Made by a program: the position numbers and the translations under genes. Below the pieces are notes generated by a model, which saw only the letters and a program-made list of their open reading frames with translations, had not been told where the DNA came from and made no database searches. Positions 53,873-63,970 of a DNA stretch of 64,000 nt are shown in pieces. The number at the start of each line of letters is the position of its first letter. The stretch's first letter is position 1. The stretch comes from Kalmanozyma brasiliensis GHG001 (Eukaryota > Basidiomycota > Ustilaginomycetes > Ustilaginales), in assembly GCF_000497045.1 (NCBI RefSeq), contig NW_015961950.1, positions 1 through 64,000 on the forward strand. The letters are read 5' to 3'.

Positions 53873-54233
53873 ATGGTCAAGCACTCGAACAAGATCAAGC
53901 GTAAGCACTCTCCCTACCTTTGCGATCGCCATGTCTGAACATGATTGCTGATGTGACTCATCCTAATAAACAGGAGCCGAGCGAAGGGCCCCGGAACCGG
54001 GCCTCAAGGTCGACTTCGAGCCCGTCCCCACCGAGACCGACAAGCCGACCGAATCGTACAAGCCGTTCCAACACTCGCAGCAGCCTCAAATCAAGAAGCG
54101 TGCGCCAGGTGCGGCCGTTGGAAAAGCAGCACGAGCCAAGAAGACAAAGGCGATAGAGAGGGCCGACAAGACCAACCAGAAGTTTGTCGTCAACAAGGCC
54201 AAGGCTGAGAGGAAGAAGCTCATGAAGTCTTGA
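53873..54233 (+). CDS. Small basic protein, Alb1-like pre-60S factor candidate
   Basis: 95 aa from two exons: 53873-53900 and 53974-54233. The 73-bp intron has donor GTAAGC and acceptor AACAG. The spliced product starts MVKHSNKIKRAERRAPEPGL and is rich in Lys, Arg and Ala. The C-terminal half (AKKTKAIERADKTNQKFVVN, then KAKAERKKLMKS) resembles the Lys/Arg helix of the Alb1 family, small nucleolar shuttling proteins that accompany Arx1 on pre-60S ribosomes. The resemblance is by composition and a KAIERA-like core only, so the call is tentative. Another small nucleolar protein is possible. It converges on UFD2, with 181 bp between stops. Confidence 0.72.
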
Positions 54234-54414
54234 TCGAGTCAAGGTCGATCGCTCATCTGAAGATTCGCAGATCAGCCCCTCAGAGTCTCACAGCTCGGGC
54301 AGTCCGCGACAACACCGACGTCACAAGCAGTGGCAAACTTCATCTTCATTCGCATCAGCATCATCGCCAAAAGTATACCCCGTGCCTGGATTTGCACCGC
54401 AATCCAACGTCTCA

Positions 54415-57400
54415 TCAACCCGTCGCAGGCTTGCGTCTCCTCTCCGCGATCCACGCCTCGATCTTCCCCTTCAGCTCGGTATCCGGCACCACATCCTCGA
54501 TCTTCAACGGGCTCCTGTTGAACGGATCCGTCGAGTCGCTCAGCAGGTGTGCCTTGATGGTGGACCGATCCACCACCGTCTTGCTCCTCGGCAGCAGCAC
54601 CGGGTCCTTCATCACGGTCGCCATCAGCGGATCCAGATATTCGTCCGGTACCTCACCCAGGTCCTCCTCTTCGTCCTGTTCCATCTGGCGCTTCTCCTCC
54701 ACCTGCACGATCATCCCCGCCCACGCATCCAGCTCCGGCGGACTCTTGAGCATGTGTCGCGACGCGATCGATCCAGCCTTCTCAAAGACGCTCTTCGAGT
54801 AGGAACGTCCATCCCGAGCGATGGCAGCGACAAACTCGCCCTTGCTGCACAGGTTGAGGTACACCGACATGAGCATGCGCAGCACGTTGCGCGGCTCGAA
54901 CGACACTTTCTTCGGATCTTTGACTTTTAGGTTCTGACACTTGGGCCCAGCCATCATGTCGAGGTTGTAGTCGAGCATCGCCGCCAGTCGGTCGACCACT
55001 TCGGGCGTCATGAACGCGTCGGCGGTTTCGGCGGTGAAGTCGATCAGCAGGCGCATGAACTCGGTGCCCAGCTGCAGGTCCGATTTGATCGTCTGCTCGA
55101 GTTGACGGATGTGTCCTTCGCGCTCCTGCTGCTCCTGTGCGGAACCGGTCTCGGCGGGAGATTCGGATTCGGACTGCTTCGTGTGCAGCTCCTGCAGCTT
55201 GTCCAGCGCATCATCCAGCAGGTAGGTCACATCGTTCATCAGTCGGTTGATGAAGACGACGAAATCGGAGGCGCCCGACTGCGCCTGACGATGGATCTGC
55301 TCCTTGTGCTTCGGATTGCTCCAGATCGACTTGAAGATTTGCGAGAGATGATAGCGAATGTTGAACTTGTCGTAGAACTGCGTGTGGCTGCCCGTGTTTT
55401 CCGCCTCGATCCAGAAGTTCATGAGCGCAGGCACGAGGTGCTGCAGTGCGAGGCCGTGGATGTTGAGCGTATCGCTGAGAACGCCGTTGGTGCGACGTCC
55501 GAAGGGGATCACGTTGTAGAAGAGGATCTCGGCGAGTTTCGCTTTGAGGAAGGGATTCTTGATGTACCAGCCGGAACTGAGGAAGGTGGTGCAGAACGTG
55601 ACCAGGTCGTTCTTGGCCGCCTCTGACAGCGGCGCGCTGACACGCGAGACGAACAGCATCACGTCGCAGATGTCCTCAAACATGTGTTCGGGCAACATGC
55701 GGAAGCGCGTCGGTACTTCTTGCGGCAATGGCAACGTCGCCTGAGGATGCGGGTGGGCCGCCTTGGGCTCGGCGACACGGATGAGCCATGTCATGAGGAA
55801 GCAGTTGAACGTAATGACCTTTTGCAAGAAGTCGGACGCCATGAGTTGGCTCTGCGCTGCATAGATCTCGCCGTGCAGACGCTCCACTTCGGCCTTGGCG
55901 CGCTTGAGGAAGGTCTCGTACTGTGCGGCTTGCGGTAGCGTCGACCACATCGGCCTGTCCGCCTCTGTCTCGGCAACACGCTTCTTGAAGCGACCCATCT
56001 CCTTTTCCTTCTCTTCGATACGACGCACTGCTTTGCCAAGGCCGAGATTGTTGAGCCTCACTGCGATGTAGAACACTTCAGTGATGAAGTTGGCGGGTGC
56101 ACCGGCGGGTGCGGTTTGTCCCTGCTCCGTCCACTCCTTGGCTTCGGCCTCGGTGGCGTTGATGCGAGTCAGGTCCAAGGTGTCAAAGCGCGACTGCTTT
56201 CGCAGGTACTCGAGGTCGATGCGGTCGATCTTGGTGAGACCGGCATCCATGAAGGGCTCGGCGAAACGAAGCAGCATCTCGTACAGATTTACCATGTAGC
56301 CATCGCTAGCCACGAGCTCCTGTCGCACTTGCATCGCTCCTCGCTTTGCATTTAGCGCGCAAGCCTTGCCCCAGTACGCTAGTACCCTTTCGCGCGCCTG
56401 CGGACCTGAGCGGACGATCGCGTTGTGGATACGGAAGTTCAACGAATGCACGATCTCCATGGTGCTCTGGATGCTGCGGAAATTGCTGTCCGTCTCCTGA
56501 TGGGATTGGGAGGCAGCGTTGGAAAAGTAGTGTTCGGTGATGCTCGGGTAGGCGTCCGGGAATGCTGACAGACGCAATATCGGACCGAAGAGTGAATCGA
56601 ACTCGATACGAGAACCGGTCGTGTTAGCAGGGTCAAAGTTGGCCAGATGCGCAAGCATGTTTGCGATGGCCTTGATCTCCACTGCCTCGACGATGGCATT
56701 GACGTAGGGCCTCCACTCGAGTCCGGTGATGGAGAGTCCCTCGCCTGGTGTTGCGTTCGCTCCAGTCGGGGCAGCCCCTGCTTGCGCTCCTGGCATTCTG
56801 CCCGCAAGGAGCTGTGCGATGACTGATTGGACATTTTGGTTGGCAATGGCTTGGTTGAGAGCGGCCTGATTGACGCCGCCAGCTCCGGAGGCCGCAGTTG
56901 CAGCCGATGCTTGAGCTTGTGTACCATTCGAAGTCGACGACGCATCGGAGCCTCGGTCGCCGTCCCTGATCCTTCTTGTCAGTTCTGTAAACGCAGGTCC
57001 CAGAATCTCGTCAAGACCTTCATCGTTTCCGAAACGGGCGGCAAGCTCGTTCAAGAAGACAGGCAGATCATCGCCATCGATCGTCTCGAATTTCGTTGTG
57101 AGGTCGACGGTGCTTTGTGAAGAGGAAGCATCCGAGCTGGAGAAGCCGAAGCTTGAGATGGAAGATGAGACTCGCGTGAGGCTGTCCACCAAGACGAGAG
57201 GCGAGAGGGGAGTGCCGTTCGGCTTCGCTGCACCGGGAAACATGTCCGGCGTCTGTAGCACGAGTCCAGCATACGAGATGAGCAGAGCTCGGATCTCTTG
57301 CAAGACGGCTAGCGCTTTGGTCTGGTCTGCTGGCGCAAGCGACTTGCGAATGCGGTTTTCCTCGGCTCTGGCTCGCTTCCAAGAGGCGACGAGGTAATCC

Positions 57401-57684
57401 CACGATGTCTGCCCTTTGGGTAGGCTGGCGAGCATAGTGATATGGTCAGCATCATCGCTCATCACATCTCCGCTAGGGTCGAGAGAAAGACGTGCGATGA
57501 GGACCTCATCTGCGACAGAGGCGGAAAGCTGTGGTGGCGCTGAAGAGTTCGAGGCCATGTCCTGCGCGAGCTCCTTGAGGTAGGTCTTTTCCCAGCCGCT
57601 CGCCTCTGCCTCTTGGCGATCAAGAGTAACGTTGAGAATGTCAGAGACAGCTGCAGGCTGCCACTGGTTGAAGGAGGTCGGCAT
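54415..57684 (-). CDS. UFD2: Ubiquitin chain elongation factor E4
   Basis: 1,089 aa from the ATG at 57684. It lengthens ubiquitin chains on substrates handed to Cdc48/p97 and the proteasome. The N-terminus has the family's start helix (WQPAAVSDILNVTLDRQEA, then WEKTYLKEL). The central Ufd2 core includes SLNFRIHNAIVRSG, FLMTWLIRVAEPKA, NTGSHTQFYDKFNIRYHL and FVVFINRLMNDVTYLLDDAL. The C-terminal U-box is intact: VPDEYLDPLMATVMKDPVLL, RSTIKAHLLSDSTDPFNRSP. The frame stays open upstream to an ATG at 58011, and the PPWPSTSTREWPQRP stretch just before 57684 may also be coding, perhaps after an unseen splice. The exact start is therefore unsure by up to 109 residues. Confidence 0.93.
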   Translation of the reverse strand: MPTSFNQWQPAAVSDILNVTLDRQEAEASGWEKTYLKELAQDMASNSSAPPQLSASVADEVLIARLSLDPSGDVMSDDADHITMLASLPKGQTSWDYLVASWKRARAEENRIRKSLAPADQTKALAVLQEIRALLISYAGLVLQTPDMFPGAAKPNGTPLSPLVLVDSLTRVSSSISSFGFSSSDASSSQSTVDLTTKFETIDGDDLPVFLNELAARFGNDEGLDEILGPAFTELTRRIRDGDRGSDASSTSNGTQAQASAATAASGAGGVNQAALNQAIANQNVQSVIAQLLAGRMPGAQAGAAPTGANATPGEGLSITGLEWRPYVNAIVEAVEIKAIANMLAHLANFDPANTTGSRIEFDSLFGPILRLSAFPDAYPSITEHYFSNAASQSHQETDSNFRSIQSTMEIVHSLNFRIHNAIVRSGPQARERVLAYWGKACALNAKRGAMQVRQELVASDGYMVNLYEMLLRFAEPFMDAGLTKIDRIDLEYLRKQSRFDTLDLTRINATEAEAKEWTEQGQTAPAGAPANFITEVFYIAVRLNNLGLGKAVRRIEEKEKEMGRFKKRVAETEADRPMWSTLPQAAQYETFLKRAKAEVERLHGEIYAAQSQLMASDFLQKVITFNCFLMTWLIRVAEPKAAHPHPQATLPLPQEVPTRFRMLPEHMFEDICDVMLFVSRVSAPLSEAAKNDLVTFCTTFLSSGWYIKNPFLKAKLAEILFYNVIPFGRRTNGVLSDTLNIHGLALQHLVPALMNFWIEAENTGSHTQFYDKFNIRYHLSQIFKSIWSNPKHKEQIHRQAQSGASDFVVFINRLMNDVTYLLDDALDKLQELHTKQSESESPAETGSAQEQQEREGHIRQLEQTIKSDLQLGTEFMRLLIDFTAETADAFMTPEVVDRLAAMLDYNLDMMAGPKCQNLKVKDPKKVSFEPRNVLRMLMSVYLNLCSKGEFVAAIARDGRSYSKSVFEKAGSIASRHMLKSPPELDAWAGMIVQVEEKRQMEQDEEEDLGEVPDEYLDPLMATVMKDPVLLPRSKTVVDRSTIKAHLLSDSTDPFNRSPLKIEDVVPDTELKGKIEAWIAERRRKPATG

Positions 57685-58093
57685 CGCGGCCACCTGAGGA
57701 AGACCTGTCGGTCGTCTGGCGGCGTGGGTAGGATTGTGAGCTACCAGAGGTCGCTGAGGCCATTCGCGAGTCGAGGTACTAGGCCAAGGTGGTGCTGGGT
57801 CGATTCCAAACTGCTCTGAAGTAAGGTCGAGCTGTCTTCCGAAGGAGCGGTTCGAAGAGCGAGAAGGAGTGTGGGGTTGAAGGAAGAAGCGTCGCAAGCA
57901 AGTGTTCGCACGGACTTGAAATTCTACTGACTGCGCATTCCCAAGTGCCAACCCTGAGCGCGAACAGCGCAGCCTGCTGAGCCAGAATTTGTGGAGGTGT
58001 CTCGGCGACATTTCTTCTTGTCTTCCGTTCACCTTCGACCTCGACCCGTTCCATCGCAGCGCCCCTGCTGACAACTTCAAGAGCAGCGCCAAG
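57685..58093. other. Divergent promoter between UFD2 and SWC5
   Basis: 409 bp if UFD2 starts at 57684, or only 82 bp if it starts at 58011. The pair is head to head, so a shared promoter is likely. A pyrimidine-rich tract at about 58012-58050 precedes the SWC5 start. Confidence 0.4.
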
Positions 58094-59101
58094 ATGGTCG
58101 GACCCTCAACGAGCGCATTGGACAAGCCTCGTCCTTCGCCAGATTCGGAGAACGACTCGGAAGACGACGACTTTGTTCCCGAGGCCGAAGCTTCTCGTGC
58201 CCCGGCAGCTCGCCCGAAGGTCGCTCGACCAGCAGCCGTCGCCAGAGACACCGACGCCAACACGGACGATGAAGATTCCGGAGCCGAAGAAGAGGCCGTG
58301 ATCGAAGCTGGTGGAGCAGGAGAGGAGATTGACGCTGACGAGTTGGAGGCTCTCAAGAGAGAGAGGGCGGAACTGGTTGCTGCTGCCGGCGGAGAAGATC
58401 GACTCGGCAAACGCAGGAGGCTGGCGCAAAGCGGCGCAATAGAGCCGGTAGAGACAGTAGTATTAGATGATGAAGCCGCAGCGCTAAAGGCAAAAGCGCT
58501 CGCCGAGTGGGAAGCTATCAAAGAGTCGAATTCTGCGCGGCCCACGACTGCGGGGGCCGAGGCGACTGCGTCTTCCTCTTCCAAGGGAGATGCGCCGAAT
58601 ATGCAGTCGGACAGTGCGTCTGCAAGCCTCGCTCAAGCAGACGAGATGATCTCAATACCAACCACATACAAGTTCGCTGGCGAGGTGCAGACGTCTACCC
58701 GCCTTCTGCCGCGCTCTCATCCAGAAGCCATCAAGTATCTCGCTTCACAGACCGCTGCTTCCGGTACCACAGCCTCTCCAGCATCAACCGCAAGCAACAC
58801 CGCAGCAGCCACAACCAAGCCATCTCGACCGCCACCTCCCGGACCACGGCGCAAAAAGGGCTCCTCCCTCGCCTCCCTCTCTGCCGCCATCACCGCTAAA
58901 CCAACCAAGCTCAACACGCTCGAAAAGAGCAAGCTCGACTGGGACTCTTTCAAAGGCGACACGGCCAAGATGTCCAAACAGGAGCTGGACGAGCTGGAGA
59001 ATCAGACCAAGGGAGGCGGAAAGGGGCTCGGCGACATGAAGGGGTATTTGGAGAGAAGGGATTTTCTGGATCGTGTCAAGGATCGAACGGGGCAGCCATG
59101 A
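58094..59101 (+). CDS. SWC5: SWR1-complex subunit SWC5 (BCNT family)
   Basis: 335 aa, single exon, from the ATG at 58094 (MVGPSTSALDKPRPSPDSEN). It belongs to the chromatin remodeller that exchanges H2A for H2A.Z. The N-terminal 110 residues are very acidic (NDSEDDDFVPEAEA, DDEDSGAEEEAV), a region that binds H2A-H2B in SWC5. The C-terminal BCNT domain is complete: LNTLEKSKLDWDSFKGDTAK, ELENQTKGGGKGLGDMKGYL, ERRDFLDRVKDRTGQP. A middle region has IPTTYKFAGEVQTSTRLLPR, also typical of the family. The frame is open a little upstream of 58094, but the acidic tail and Kozak-like CAAGATGG context favour this ATG. Confidence 0.94.
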   Translation: MVGPSTSALDKPRPSPDSENDSEDDDFVPEAEASRAPAARPKVARPAAVARDTDANTDDEDSGAEEEAVIEAGGAGEEIDADELEALKRERAELVAAAGGEDRLGKRRRLAQSGAIEPVETVVLDDEAAALKAKALAEWEAIKESNSARPTTAGAEATASSSSKGDAPNMQSDSASASLAQADEMISIPTTYKFAGEVQTSTRLLPRSHPEAIKYLASQTAASGTTASPASTASNTAAATTKPSRPPPPGPRRKKGSSLASLSAAITAKPTKLNTLEKSKLDWDSFKGDTAKMSKQELDELENQTKGGGKGLGDMKGYLERRDFLDRVKDRTGQP

Positions 59102-59442
59102 GCTTGTTGCGATGTAATGTAGTTGTATACCAGCTTCGAGCTTCGAGTTGAAGGACTCAATGTATTGGCGGCGAGGAGTCGAGGATGGTATGCGAGATCG
59201 CAAAGTGAGAAGAGTGAAGATGAACAAAGTATGAAAGGGAGCGTAGGCAATGACAGTTAAAGGTATGTATAGGATGGAAGCATGCAGGATGAGCGGAGGG
59301 TCCGAACAAATCTGGGACAGAGCCCTCAACGCAGCAACGCCGGCATGATGGTGGATTAAGTACGAAGTGTCCATGAAAAGGTTTTGAGGGGGAGTCAGCA
59401 AAGCGTTCGTTTGATCCCATGGCAATAGCTGCTGTAGCTAAT
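59102..59442. other. Convergent 3' intergenic region
   Basis: 341 bp between the stops of SWC5 (plus) and the single-pass membrane protein gene (minus). Nothing further recognised. Confidence 0.4.
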
Positions 59443-61119
59443 CTACTCGTCGTGCAAGGTCGGCTTCTTGCGGTCGCCCACGCTGCGCAGGTCCTTGCCT
59501 TCAGACGCGAGCTCTTCGCGCAGCAGTGCCGACGCCCGAGAGCCGCCAGGCATCTCGTTGGGAGATTCTCCTTCGGCACCAGACGAGTCACCGGTCATGC
59601 CTCCGGCGAACTCGGGTCTGCGCAGAGCGTTGCGGAAAGCATCGGCCATACGCGAGGCTTCATCCGAGGTGAAAGGCTGCTCATCCGACTGTCGGCTGGC
59701 TGCCGAGTGACCAGCCATCATGGCCGCTCCACCGATTGCAGCTGGAGGTCCCAGGCTAGCTGCTCCACCATCTTCGGTCTCGAGCATCTGCGTCGTCTCG
59801 CCAGCGTAACCGTGGTCGGTGGTGCCCTGACCTGCCATGGAGCCAGCCGCCGCCGCCATCATGGGTGACGAGCTTCGATAGCTGCCGTTGCCGTATTGAC
59901 GCTGACGTTTGCGTCGGAGAGCAGCCATAATGAAGTAGGCAGCCGCCATGGCCGCAAGGATGGCAAGGAAGCCAAGCACGGAGATGAGCACGATCGCATA
60001 GGTGGGAAGCGCGAGGCCATTCGAGTTGCCGTTGGAGCCGGCTCCGAGACGCCCGCCATTGGCCTGGGCGGTGGCCGTAGCGGTGATGACGGATCCGTTG
60101 GGCAGTGTCGCTGTGGTGGTGCCCTGGAGTGTCTCTGTGCCGCTGAGACCGGAAGCGCGCAACGAGGATTCCAACGCGGCGCTGAGGCTGGACTGAATGG
60201 CAGACACGGACGCAGCTGCGGCTGCACTACCCGTCAAAGTATTTGTGATAGTGCTCGCTCCTTGAGACGCGCTTTGTGCGGATGCTGAGGCAGCACTCGC
60301 CGAAGCTGCTGCGGCAGCGGAACTGGACGAGGCTCTCGCTTCAGCGATGGTAAAGGGTAGGGTGGTTTGCAGCGCTGTGAACGTGGACAAGCGCGATGTT
60401 GTGCCGGTGAGTGCTTGGCCTTCCGGGAGTACGACAAAGTAGAAGGGCCAAGAGATGTTTTGATCTGGTTGAATATTGTCGGCAGCTACACGGTTGGCCC
60501 ACCACAAATCTGTTGGCTCGAAGGAAAGTCTGTTTTGACCGTTGTCCTGCGACATCCATGATGTGACCATGCGATCCGTATCTTCCTGAAAGAGGTAGAC
60601 GTCTACGTATCCACGCTGAGCAAAGAGCGGGTAATTGGCATTCCAGATGAATCTGCTCCAGGAGTTTTGGACGATGGTAGTATTTGCTGTAGGAAAGCAA
60701 CTGAGTTCGTCGTTGCCGACGTAGCACCTCTCTTGTGCTGCAGTTTGACGGCGTTGAAGCCTGATCTGCTCTTGGTCATTTGATGGATCCGATTTTGTCC
60801 TCAAGAGGTCTCGCTTGATGTCCATGACCTCGTCCATATCACGCGCCCAGTATGGTCCGAGAATCTGCTCTCTTTTGGCTGCGTCAGCCTGATGCTGTAG
60901 CGCGCGCTTGTCAAAGTCCTCTGCGCGGACTTGGATGTGCTCCGGTTCATGCTGACGGCGCCTTGTTGGTGGTGGCGTGGGGGCAGATGCGGGCGCGACG
61001 ACGGCTGGTGCTGGTGCTGGCGAGGGAGATCGTTTCTGTATCGCGTCTGCGCCGCGGTGCGAGCTTCGCTTGAGGTTGTTCTGCAGGCCTGCCCTGCTGC
61101 TCTCACCGACGATATGCAT
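59443..61119 (-). CDS. Single-pass membrane protein with Ser/Ala-rich stalk
   Basis: 558 aa from the ATG at 61119. One strong membrane segment lies at about 372-398 (YAIVLISVLGFLAILAAMAA), followed by basic RRKRQRQ, so the C-terminal 150 residues should be cytoplasmic. Before it is a Ser/Ala/Thr-rich, mucin-like stalk (about 265-365), and before that a folded region (about 140-255) with CYVGNDELSCFP, WSRFIWNANYPLFAQ and PFYFVVLPEG. This plan is that of fungal wall-stress sensors and related surface proteins, but I recognise no WSC or Mid2 domain. No signal peptide is seen at the start; a KR site (near residue 28-30) may mark Kex2 cleavage. An upstream exon may be missing, or the membrane segment may act as a signal anchor. 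Confidence 0.78.
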   Translation of the reverse strand: MHIVGESSRAGLQNNLKRSSHRGADAIQKRSPSPAPAPAVVAPASAPTPPPTRRRQHEPEHIQVRAEDFDKRALQHQADAAKREQILGPYWARDMDEVMDIKRDLLRTKSDPSNDQEQIRLQRRQTAAQERCYVGNDELSCFPTANTTIVQNSWSRFIWNANYPLFAQRGYVDVYLFQEDTDRMVTSWMSQDNGQNRLSFEPTDLWWANRVAADNIQPDQNISWPFYFVVLPEGQALTGTTSRLSTFTALQTTLPFTIAEARASSSSAAAAASASAASASAQSASQGASTITNTLTGSAAAAASVSAIQSSLSAALESSLRASGLSGTETLQGTTTATLPNGSVITATATAQANGGRLGAGSNGNSNGLALPTYAIVLISVLGFLAILAAMAAAYFIMAALRRKRQRQYGNGSYRSSSPMMAAAAGSMAGQGTTDHGYAGETTQMLETEDGGAASLGPPAAIGGAAMMAGHSAASRQSDEQPFTSDEASRMADAFRNALRRPEFAGGMTGDSSGAEGESPNEMPGGSRASALLREELASEGKDLRSVGDRKKPTLHDE

Positions 61120-63196
61120 TTTGAGGTGGATTTGGATCACTGCTGTCTGGTGTCGAAGGCAGTGTCGTGCGGATTGGAGATAGGAGCCGCACTAGCGGGT
61201 GGTGAATTGGGAGAAAGACGTAGGCGGAATTCCGAGGATTAGGGGACTGTATCTTTCGTAGGCGCCAAACCGCAAGAGGCAGGTAATAGGCTAGAACGGC
61301 AGTATGAAGGATCGCGGGCGGGATGAGCCGAAGGCGTCGGCACGATAGGAGAAGGCACTCGTGCTGGTCAGGTCCGAGACTGTTGACTGTGACTTGGTTA
61401 TGCGTGATGAGCTGGAACCAGGCTGTGGAGAGCGGCGAGGTATCGAATCAAGGGTCGCGCGAGGAGAAGGTATTACGCGCAAGACTCTATGTTACGATGG
61501 TGACGGTGTAGAGAGGGTTGAGATGGTGGAGGAAGCGAACGACGATAGGCGTGGGACGGAGAGAAAGAACAAACAGATGACAGAGAGGAGAGGGAGTGAA
61601 GTGAGAGAGGCAAGGTGGGCTGGTGGAGAGCGAGCGTGTGCGTGTGTGTTGGCCTAGGCTGGCCTGGCCGAGGGTCCGAGAGAGAGGAACCCACAGCTCC
61701 GCTCAAATGTGACACTTTGAGAGAGGCGCGAGAGAAGCAAAATCCGGCACGAATTTCCAGAAAAAAAATCAATTCCACCGAGACTGTTCTCCAAGCGCGA
61801 AAAATCAAATTGATTTATTAAAAAATACGGAATTTATGCAGCTGGACGAAAGGGCGATGCTCGAGTCAACAGAGCCACTGCCATGATCAGAGCGCAGGCG
61901 CTAGGCTCGCTCTTATCTGCCGTAGGAGCATGGGGACGAGCGAGCTAGTTGGGCGCCTTCATAGCAGAGGCTCAGATTGACCCGCGCTGTGACTGCAAGG
62001 CCACGGCAGGGTGAGATGGTACACCGACCGTGACCTGCGACTCTCTGTGTGAAGGAAAGGCGCAGAGGATCGTATGACTTCCCTTTCCTACCCTCGACAA
62101 GCAGAAGCGCGCAGTGGCAGGATGAAGCCATGTTGCAGGGCGAGCATCGGTCGATCAATGCAGCTGGCGGTGAACGAGAAGAAGCGCGACAGCTCAGGCA
62201 GCACAGCCCTTATGCTTGGCTCGGTGTGAATCAATAAAAAGACCCTCGCATCTCAGCCGACCTCTTCACCACCAAATCGGATCGTCTCTTTTATCGATTC
62301 AGCTCGATCCCGTCGCCGTCGGTTGCGAAGAGGTGAAACCGAGCTTGCTATGAGCCTGCAGGCCTGCAACTGGGCCGCATGATGTCGCACATCTGGAGTG
62401 CCTCGTACGCAAGTGCCTCATCGTCGTTGGTTCGAGTCCTGCTTTGCTATGCCCTCCAGAGATCCTTTGCACGTCCTGCTCGATACGAGGAACGTCACTG
62501 GCCTGCCCCCTTGGATCATGCAACTGAAGAAATCGTGTCTGAAGACTGTCTCATGACCCACGAGAGAATATTCTCACTCGTTCCTACGCGGCTCAGTCCC
62601 ATTGTTCTCGCTGCAAACAGAAAGCCACTCCGTCGGGCCAGCCGAAGCATGAGAGGCACTCTACACGCTTCCAAGCGCCGCTGATGCGCGATCTCACCAG
62701 AGCCATCGTCGCGACGAATTTGCATGCGAACCTGCAGGTTGACAATCGCATGAATCGTATCGGATCCCACGCCGTGGGACCCCCTTTGTGTTGTCTCTCT
62801 TTCCACCCTTGGGAAATGCCTCCGTCTGAGACAACTTGTCGATCGCAAGAGACCCTGGAAGCGAACTTCGAATGCTCAAATTAAAATCCTAATTAATTGT
62901 TTTCCTACCAAGCTCGAGGGATCAACACGCTGCAGATCTCTTGCGCTTCGGCTTTCCCGTGAGACGGGTCCCCTCGTTTTGCGGCCACACCCGCACCGCT
63001 TCTCCGCCGACCGCGGGCGACGTTCACCATGCAGCTCCGTGCAGCTCCTGGAAACATGTGGGATCCGACTTTTCCCATCGCAACAAGCAAGGCGGGCCTC
63101 CTTCCGTGCAGCCCAAGTCATGCCGGCTCACCCGCGCGTCAGACCGTCGGCCGGATCCCGCAGGCGCTCAAACCCATCTGCATCCCAAGCAGCCGC
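61120..63196. other. 2.1-kb intergenic region with AT-rich block
   Basis: It lies between two minus-strand genes. At 61762-61837 is an A/T-rich block with a 7-bp inverted repeat (AAATCAA/TTGATTT, arms 61802-61808 and 61810-61816). Another A/T-rich patch is at 62876-62901. A TTCGAGTCC word at about 62430 resembles a tRNA T loop but no cloverleaf forms. No gene found. Confidence 0.45.
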
Positions 63197-63970
63197 TCAA
63201 CGGCCGAGCAATCCGAGCTTGTACCTCCTCCCCTTCCATTCGATGCTCCCACCTTCGCCCCTCTCAAAAGCGTCAGGGTCGATGTCCAGCCCATCAGCCA
63301 GTCGGGTCAGCACCAGATTCGACCCGAGCAGACTCAGTCTTCCGTACTTGTCCGTTGCGCCCTCTTTCTTCCGGCGCGAGGGTTGGGGGGACGGGTGGTA
63401 GACGTACCCGTTCGTCGGGTCGACTACGAGCGCGTCTGGTTGAAACGTCTCCGTCTGCCTTCCGGCCCATGAAAGCTGCCCATCGTCACTCAGCTCGCGG
63501 AACACGATCGGGGTGTCTTGGCAGCGAAGCAGGTTGAGTTCAGGTCCGCAGGGTGAGATCCACTCGTACCCTTCCGAGTTGCCTTGCTCGCATGCAGCGT
63601 TGTACAGGTCGTCCCGCGACCGTGTGTCATTTGCATCGGGAATACCGTTGAAGGGAGGAACATCGCTCCAGTCTTGCGGCAGCGTTGAGTTGGGTGCGGT
63701 GAGAATGTCGTGCCGTGAGATGCTCCCTGAGTCGTTGTACGAAGGGGAGGCGGTGAGAGAAGCTGGGTTCGGCCGCACACGCTTGAAGAAGAAGTCAAGA
63801 AACTCGACATTCTTGAAGCAGCTCGTGAGGTTTTTGGGCACCGTATCGTGGAGAAAGAGTTGGCCGTGCACGTCGACTACGTAGCGATACACTCGGAAGG
63901 GTGGGCCTGTCGAGGTGGTCTTGCTCGCACGTGCGAAGGTGGTGGTGATGGCTCGACAGGGTGTCGGCAT
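63197..63970 (-). CDS. UPF0598 (C8orf82-like) family protein
   Basis: 257 aa if it starts at the ATG at 63970; the window ends 30 bases further on, so a 5' exon outside the window cannot be ruled out. The family is conserved from fungi to animals and has no settled function. Conserved blocks are visible in order: YRYVVDVHGQLFLHDTVPKN, LTSCFKNVEFLDFFFKRVRPN, EWISPCGPELNLLRCQDTPI, VFRELSDDGQLSWAGRQTET and FQPDALVVDPTNGYVYHPSP. An insert at about 80-130 with Ser/Asn/Asp-rich sequence looks lineage-specific. The N-terminal 25 residues are rich in Arg, Thr and Ser with no acidic residue, which may suit mitochondrial targeting. Confidence 0.85.
   Translation of the reverse strand: MPTPCRAITTTFARASKTTSTGPPFRVYRYVVDVHGQLFLHDTVPKNLTSCFKNVEFLDFFFKRVRPNPASLTASPSYNDSGSISRHDILTAPNSTLPQDWSDVPPFNGIPDANDTRSRDDLYNAACEQGNSEGYEWISPCGPELNLLRCQDTPIVFRELSDDGQLSWAGRQTETFQPDALVVDPTNGYVYHPSPQPSRRKKEGATDKYGRLSLLGSNLVLTRLADGLDIDPDAFERGEGGSIEWKGRRYKLGLLGR

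Noticed and set aside
62370..62460. tRNA-like T-loop word (GGTTCGAGTCC) near 62430
   Set aside because: The T stem has a mismatch, the 3' acceptor bases find no 5' partner, and no D-arm or anticodon arm forms upstream.
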